Positions 61,519 through 64,000 of a stretch of 64,000 nt of DNA are shown one piece after another. The stretch comes from Planctomycetota bacterium (GTDB taxonomy: Bacteria; Planctomycetota; Phycisphaerae; Phycisphaerales; SM1A02), in assembly GCA_003671025.1 (NCBI GenBank), contig QWPW01000006.1:45083-109082 (forward strand). The letters are read 5' to 3'. Within the stretch, counting starts at the first letter, position 1, and every line of letters begins with the position of its first letter. The position numbers and the translations under genes are program-made. A model generated the notes under the pieces. The model was not told the origin of the DNA. It saw only the letters and a list, made by a program, of their open reading frames with translations, and ran no database searches.

Positions 61519-62487
61519 TTACGGACACGTCCCCCAGCCGTCGAGAATCACTGCGAGATCGAAACCGTTGATGGTGCCATCCGCATTCGTGTCGGCGCGC
61601 GGGTAGCCCTTGGGCGCAGTGGAACCCCAATGGGCGAGGATGATTGCGAGGTCGGTCCCGTTGGTGCTGCCGTCTTCATCGATGTCGGAGCTGCACAGCG
61701 GACATGCTGGGAATCCATCGATGATGTTTCCAAGGATTGGAGAGGTTGAAGCCACCGGCGGGAACCCGTACACGCCGACGTCGCATTGGAAGTGACTCGG
61801 GCTTTCATCGATGAGAACCGTGGTGCCCGCGGGTTCATTGAACTTCAGCAGAAGTTGTGTATCGGAGTCTGCAGCGACTTCGCACTCAAACGGTGGCACA
61901 AAACTAGATGTGTAGCGCGCGCCGGCACTCACATGAATCCAATCAAGATCAAAGAGACACGACGGGAAGTTGACCGACGAAAGCAGGGGTCGGAACAGGC
62001 CGATCGACATGCGTGAATCTGGAGAGTTCCCCGCGCATGTCGCGGTGAAGACCCATGAATTCGTCAGCTGACCGTCAATGAAGAGCATCCCGTTCGATCC
62101 GCTGCGAACCCATGCCACATGACGCCATTCCCCAGCGAAGTTTGGAGCAAGCGAGGCAACCGAATCGGTGCCGCAGGCGTACCCCCGCGTCATGTAGTTC
62201 GAAGTCTCTGTTGAGGAAAAGGAGACCGACTTGGCTTCGTACATGTCGCGTTGCTCAGCAATGAGGAGACCTGTGGGAGACCCAGGTTGAATTCGGACGC
62301 GCATCTCGTAGGTGTAATCGACAGTCGGAAAAACGGTGTTTCCCGAGATTCGAATCGTGTCGGTGACTGCGCCGAATTGCGCGTAGCCGGCGTCTTGCGC
62401 GATGGCGCTCGACACAATCATGGTCGCGGCCGTGGTCGCGGCCATGGTCGCGGCGATCGATGCAGACGCGGTTGTTCTGTGGCTCAT
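61519..62487 (-). CDS. Secreted LamG-like protein with dockerin-like repeats
   Basis: From the ATG at 62487 (GGAGAG 8 bases upstream) the protein has 322 residues. A signal peptide follows the start (TMAATTAATMIVSSAIAQ), made partly by a 12-bp repeat. Residues ~40-230 resemble a concanavalin/LamG domain (GEWRHVAWVRSGSNGMLFIDG). The end has two calcium-loop repeats of dockerin type, common in planctomycetes: DIDEDGSTNGTDLAIILAHWG and DTNADGTINGFDLAVILDGWG. The frame is open upstream to 62853. A start at 62748 would put a basic segment and a membrane helix (AMIFVILATLWHEGIGGSLFLL) in front of the signal. Confidence 0.75.
   Translation of the reverse strand: MSHRTTASASIAATMAATTAATMIVSSAIAQDAGYAQFGAVTDTIRISGNTVFPTVDYTYEMRVRIQPGSPTGLLIAEQRDMYEAKSVSFSSTETSNYMTRGYACGTDSVASLAPNFAGEWRHVAWVRSGSNGMLFIDGQLTNSWVFTATCAGNSPDSRMSIGLFRPLLSSVNFPSCLFDLDWIHVSAGARYTSSFVPPFECEVAADSDTQLLLKFNEPAGTTVLIDESPSHFQCDVGVYGFPPVASTSPILGNIIDGFPACPLCSSDIDEDGSTNGTDLAIILAHWGSTAPKGYPRADTNADGTINGFDLAVILDGWGTCP
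62419..62454 (-). repeat. 12-bp tandem repeat (x3) in the LamG-protein signal peptide
   Basis: CATGGTCGCGGC, CGTGGTCGCGGC and CATGGTCGCGGC stand side by side. They encode the Ala/Thr/Met-rich hydrophobic core of the signal peptide in frame. Confidence 0.82.
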
Positions 62488-62758
62488 CTTCGTGCTCTCC
62501 GAATGCGCTTCGGTTGGCCGCACAAGACGAATGTGCGCGCGCGCCGAACTTTGCGTTTCGAGAAGGAAGAGAGATCCGCCAATGCCCTCATGCCACAGGG
62601 TCGCCAGAATTACGAAAATCATCGCGGCTTTCGCGAAGGTGCGACGTGAACGTGCGGTGAAGCGTTCGGCGGACTCTGGTTCGTTCTCGTCATCCTCGTC
62701 CGCGCGTGCGAGTGCGCTGCGCAACCGAGCACGTTGGACCGCGTCCATTGGGTGCGAC
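62488..62758 (-). other. Open frame between sigma gene and LamG gene
   Basis: These 271 bases lie between the ECF sigma stop and the preferred LamG start. The LamG reading frame stays open here and would give MDAVQRARLRSALARADE, a charged stretch, and one membrane helix. The ATG at 62748 lies only 10 bases past the sigma stop, where an anti-sigma gene is often found, but it has no clear ribosome site. It is either a long N-terminus of the LamG protein or non-coding sequence. Confidence 0.35.
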
Positions 62759-63445
62759 TTAAGCATTGGCGTCATCGTCATCCACGAGGATCGCTCGAAA
62801 CTCAGCCTCGCGCTCCGGTTGCGCAATGCGCTCGTCGGCCAACAGCAGCTCAATTTCCGCGCGCAGCCTCCGAAGCGCGGTCCGCGTGATCATCGGTGCA
62901 CGGGTCGCGGCAATCGAGAGCTCGATCTCAAGAGCGGGGTACGAAACGCCCTCGAGGACGTGGCGCGTGAAGAGCCGCCAGAAATCGCTTCGCCCTTCGC
63001 GGGTGTATGCGAGTTGGACCCGATCGCACGCCACTTGCAGCACGCCTCGACGCCACGCGCGATCGAGTGCACGCCACGGCTCGGGATCGAGGGACGCGTC
63101 GGGAGCGGCGAGTTCGGTGGCTCGACGAGCGCGGCGCTCTTGCGCAACGTGTTCATGCGCATAGAACACCAGGCCGTTCACCAACCAACGCCGAAGCGTG
63201 ATCGGCGGAGTTTGCGTGAGCCAGAGCAAGAAGTAATCGTCACGCGCGAAACGTGAACCAATGAATCCGCCGACCAAGTCTTCGGGCGTTCCGATGTTGC
63301 GCAATCTGCCCGCGCGGACGTACGCACAGAGCGGCGCGTATGCGTGCGACATCACATGGCTCCGCGCCAATTCAATCTTCCCTAAAGAGATTGCACGCTC
63401 GAGAAACGTGAGATGCGTCGATGGAAATTCATCTAAGTCCGCCAC
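62759..63445 (-). CDS. ECF-type RNA polymerase sigma factor, planctomycete type
   Basis: A 228-residue protein (GTG start at 63445) that fits the ECF sigma group found mainly in planctomycetes: region 2 around SHAYAPLCAYVRAGRLRNIGTPEDLVGGFIGSRF, then RRWLVNGLVFYAHEHVAQERRARR, a linker, and a region 4 with EGRSDFWRLFTRHVLEGVSYPALE before the C-terminal helix TRTALRRLRAEIELLLADE. The region 4 helix-turn-helix is not strongly conserved. Such factors often control signal responses and secreted proteins. A related broken copy lies divergently next to it. Confidence 0.78.
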   Translation of the reverse strand: MADLDEFPSTHLTFLERAISLGKIELARSHVMSHAYAPLCAYVRAGRLRNIGTPEDLVGGFIGSRFARDDYFLLWLTQTPPITLRRWLVNGLVFYAHEHVAQERRARRATELAAPDASLDPEPWRALDRAWRRGVLQVACDRVQLAYTREGRSDFWRLFTRHVLEGVSYPALEIELSIAATRAPMITRTALRRLRAEIELLLADERIAQPEREAEFRAILVDDDDANA

Positions 63446-63571
63446 AACTTGACTATACCTTCATCGACGGAAGGCGATCGCAAAGCGGAGGTCGTCGTGA
63501 TGACGGCGGTGCTTCGCGCGGCGGGGCGCGTGATCGTGCGCGCGCGATGTCTCGCGAAGGTGCGCCGCTGA

Positions 63572-63907
63572 GTGAGAACCATGAGCCGCTCTCCGCGAGT
63601 TCAGATGCCTCGGAATCTTTCGATCGCGCAAGGGCCACTTGCATTGCTTTCTCAAGCGTGCATGTTTGTAGAGGCCGCGCTCCTCGCAGAAGGGCGCGAT
63701 CCCGCGTGGACAGTGTTTCGTCGTCACGCGATTGATTGACGAAATTACCAAGCGCTCGAATCAGAACTCGGCCTCCAACGCCAACAAATGGCCGACCTCG
63801 TGCGCAGCGTGACGAAACGAATCCGCACCCGCATGGTTGAACTTCTCGAAGTCGAAGGCGGGAACCTCGCCGAAGAAATCCGCGACGTCATCCACCTCGC
63901 GCGATGA
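63572..63907 (+). pseudogene. Decayed ECF sigma factor with in-frame TGA and probable frameshift
   Basis: In one frame the plus strand reads LALLSQACMFVEAALLAEGRDPAWTVFRRHAID, then TGA at 63737-63739, then RNYQALESELGLQRQQMADL to a stop at 63907. Both halves align with region 4 of the intact sigma gene next door: EGR-x-x-x-W-x-x-F-x-R-H is shared, and Y-x-ALE-x-EL lies after the stop in the same spacing. The TGA falls on a Gly of the paralogue (one base change GGA to TGA). Upstream, the likely continuation SASSDASESFDRARA is in another frame, so a frameshift near 63635 is probable. An error in the sequence or programmed recoding cannot be excluded. Confidence 0.6.
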
Positions 63908-63971
63908 GCGCGGAGACGGTCGCCAACGCTAAAAATTGCTGTACCAAGATGCGCCTAGGTATCATCGAGGG

Positions 63972-64000
63972 ATGGCTTCGGCGGATCCACCTTTGAATCA
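63972..64000 (+). CDS. Possible start of a gene cut by the window end
   Basis: An ATG at 63972 with GAGG directly before it opens a frame MASADPPLN that reaches the end of the window. Too little is visible to judge whether it is real. Confidence 0.25.

Noticed and set aside
63737-63739. In-frame TGA considered as a selenocysteine codon
   Set aside because: The paralogue has Gly at this position, no Cys/Sec logic applies to a sigma factor, and a frameshift upstream already suggests decay.

Overview
The window looks like a chromosomal segment of a planctomycete, most probably of the class Phycisphaerae. I infer this from several traits seen together: high GC with dense coding on both strands; a planctomycete-style ECF sigma factor beside a secreted LamG protein ending in dockerin-like repeats; a type II secretion operon with a fused PilM/PilN-like GspL; ThyX instead of ThyA; and several planctomycete-like secreted or lipoprotein hypotheticals. 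No rRNA, tRNA, CRISPR array, phage or insertion sequence was recognised.

Layout. 1-2444: the 3' part of a large AsmA-like protein, followed by a lone nuoI on the opposite strand. 3128-8831: two small AtpZ/AtpI-like membrane genes, then atpB-atpE-atpF-atpH-atpA, closed by a strong terminator; gamma, beta and epsilon are absent. 8951-16522 (minus strand): a membrane protein, an NAD-dependent epimerase overlapping pyrrolidone-carboxylate peptidase, a fungal-type cytosine deaminase, a NERD-helicase and FtsK. 16650-19032: a hotdog dehydratase / long acyl carrier protein / hotdog dehydratase trio, then a run of strong hairpins and coaD. 19129-25084: a degenerate metallo-beta-lactamase-fold protein, panB, an HtrA-type protease, an OppF-like ATPase, a small membrane-anchored protein and thyX. 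25130-30697: a HAD-like protein lacking its nucleophile, a lipoprotein, a phosphohexomutase, a divergent PTPS/QueD-like protein coupled to ppk.

30744-36685 (minus strand) is a pilus-like operon: pilT, pilC and three prepilin/PilX-like genes. After a small lipoprotein, a 1512-residue secreted TPR/PQQ-propeller protein and a hyperacidic protein come 42825-58396, a type II secretion operon in the order E-F-G-H-I-J-K-L-M-C-D plus a lipoprotein. Many of its genes overlap by ATGA/GTGA, so they are probably co-translated. A secreted 486-residue protein, an orphan CoA-transferase A subunit, the LamG protein, an ECF sigma gene and a decayed second sigma gene complete the window.

The most unusual signals are these: (1) a 21-bp repeat encoding a (D/K)VHLRRG heptad, placed just before the prepilin cleavage glycine of both GspH and GspK; (2) a related C-terminal helical module on both GspC and GspL; (3) a chain of hairpins before coaD that may be a structured RNA; (4) an attenuator-like perfect hairpin between atpE and atpF; (5) an ECF sigma pseudogene with an in-frame TGA next to its intact paralogue; and (6) frequent 11-22 bp tandem microduplications, several in frame inside genes.
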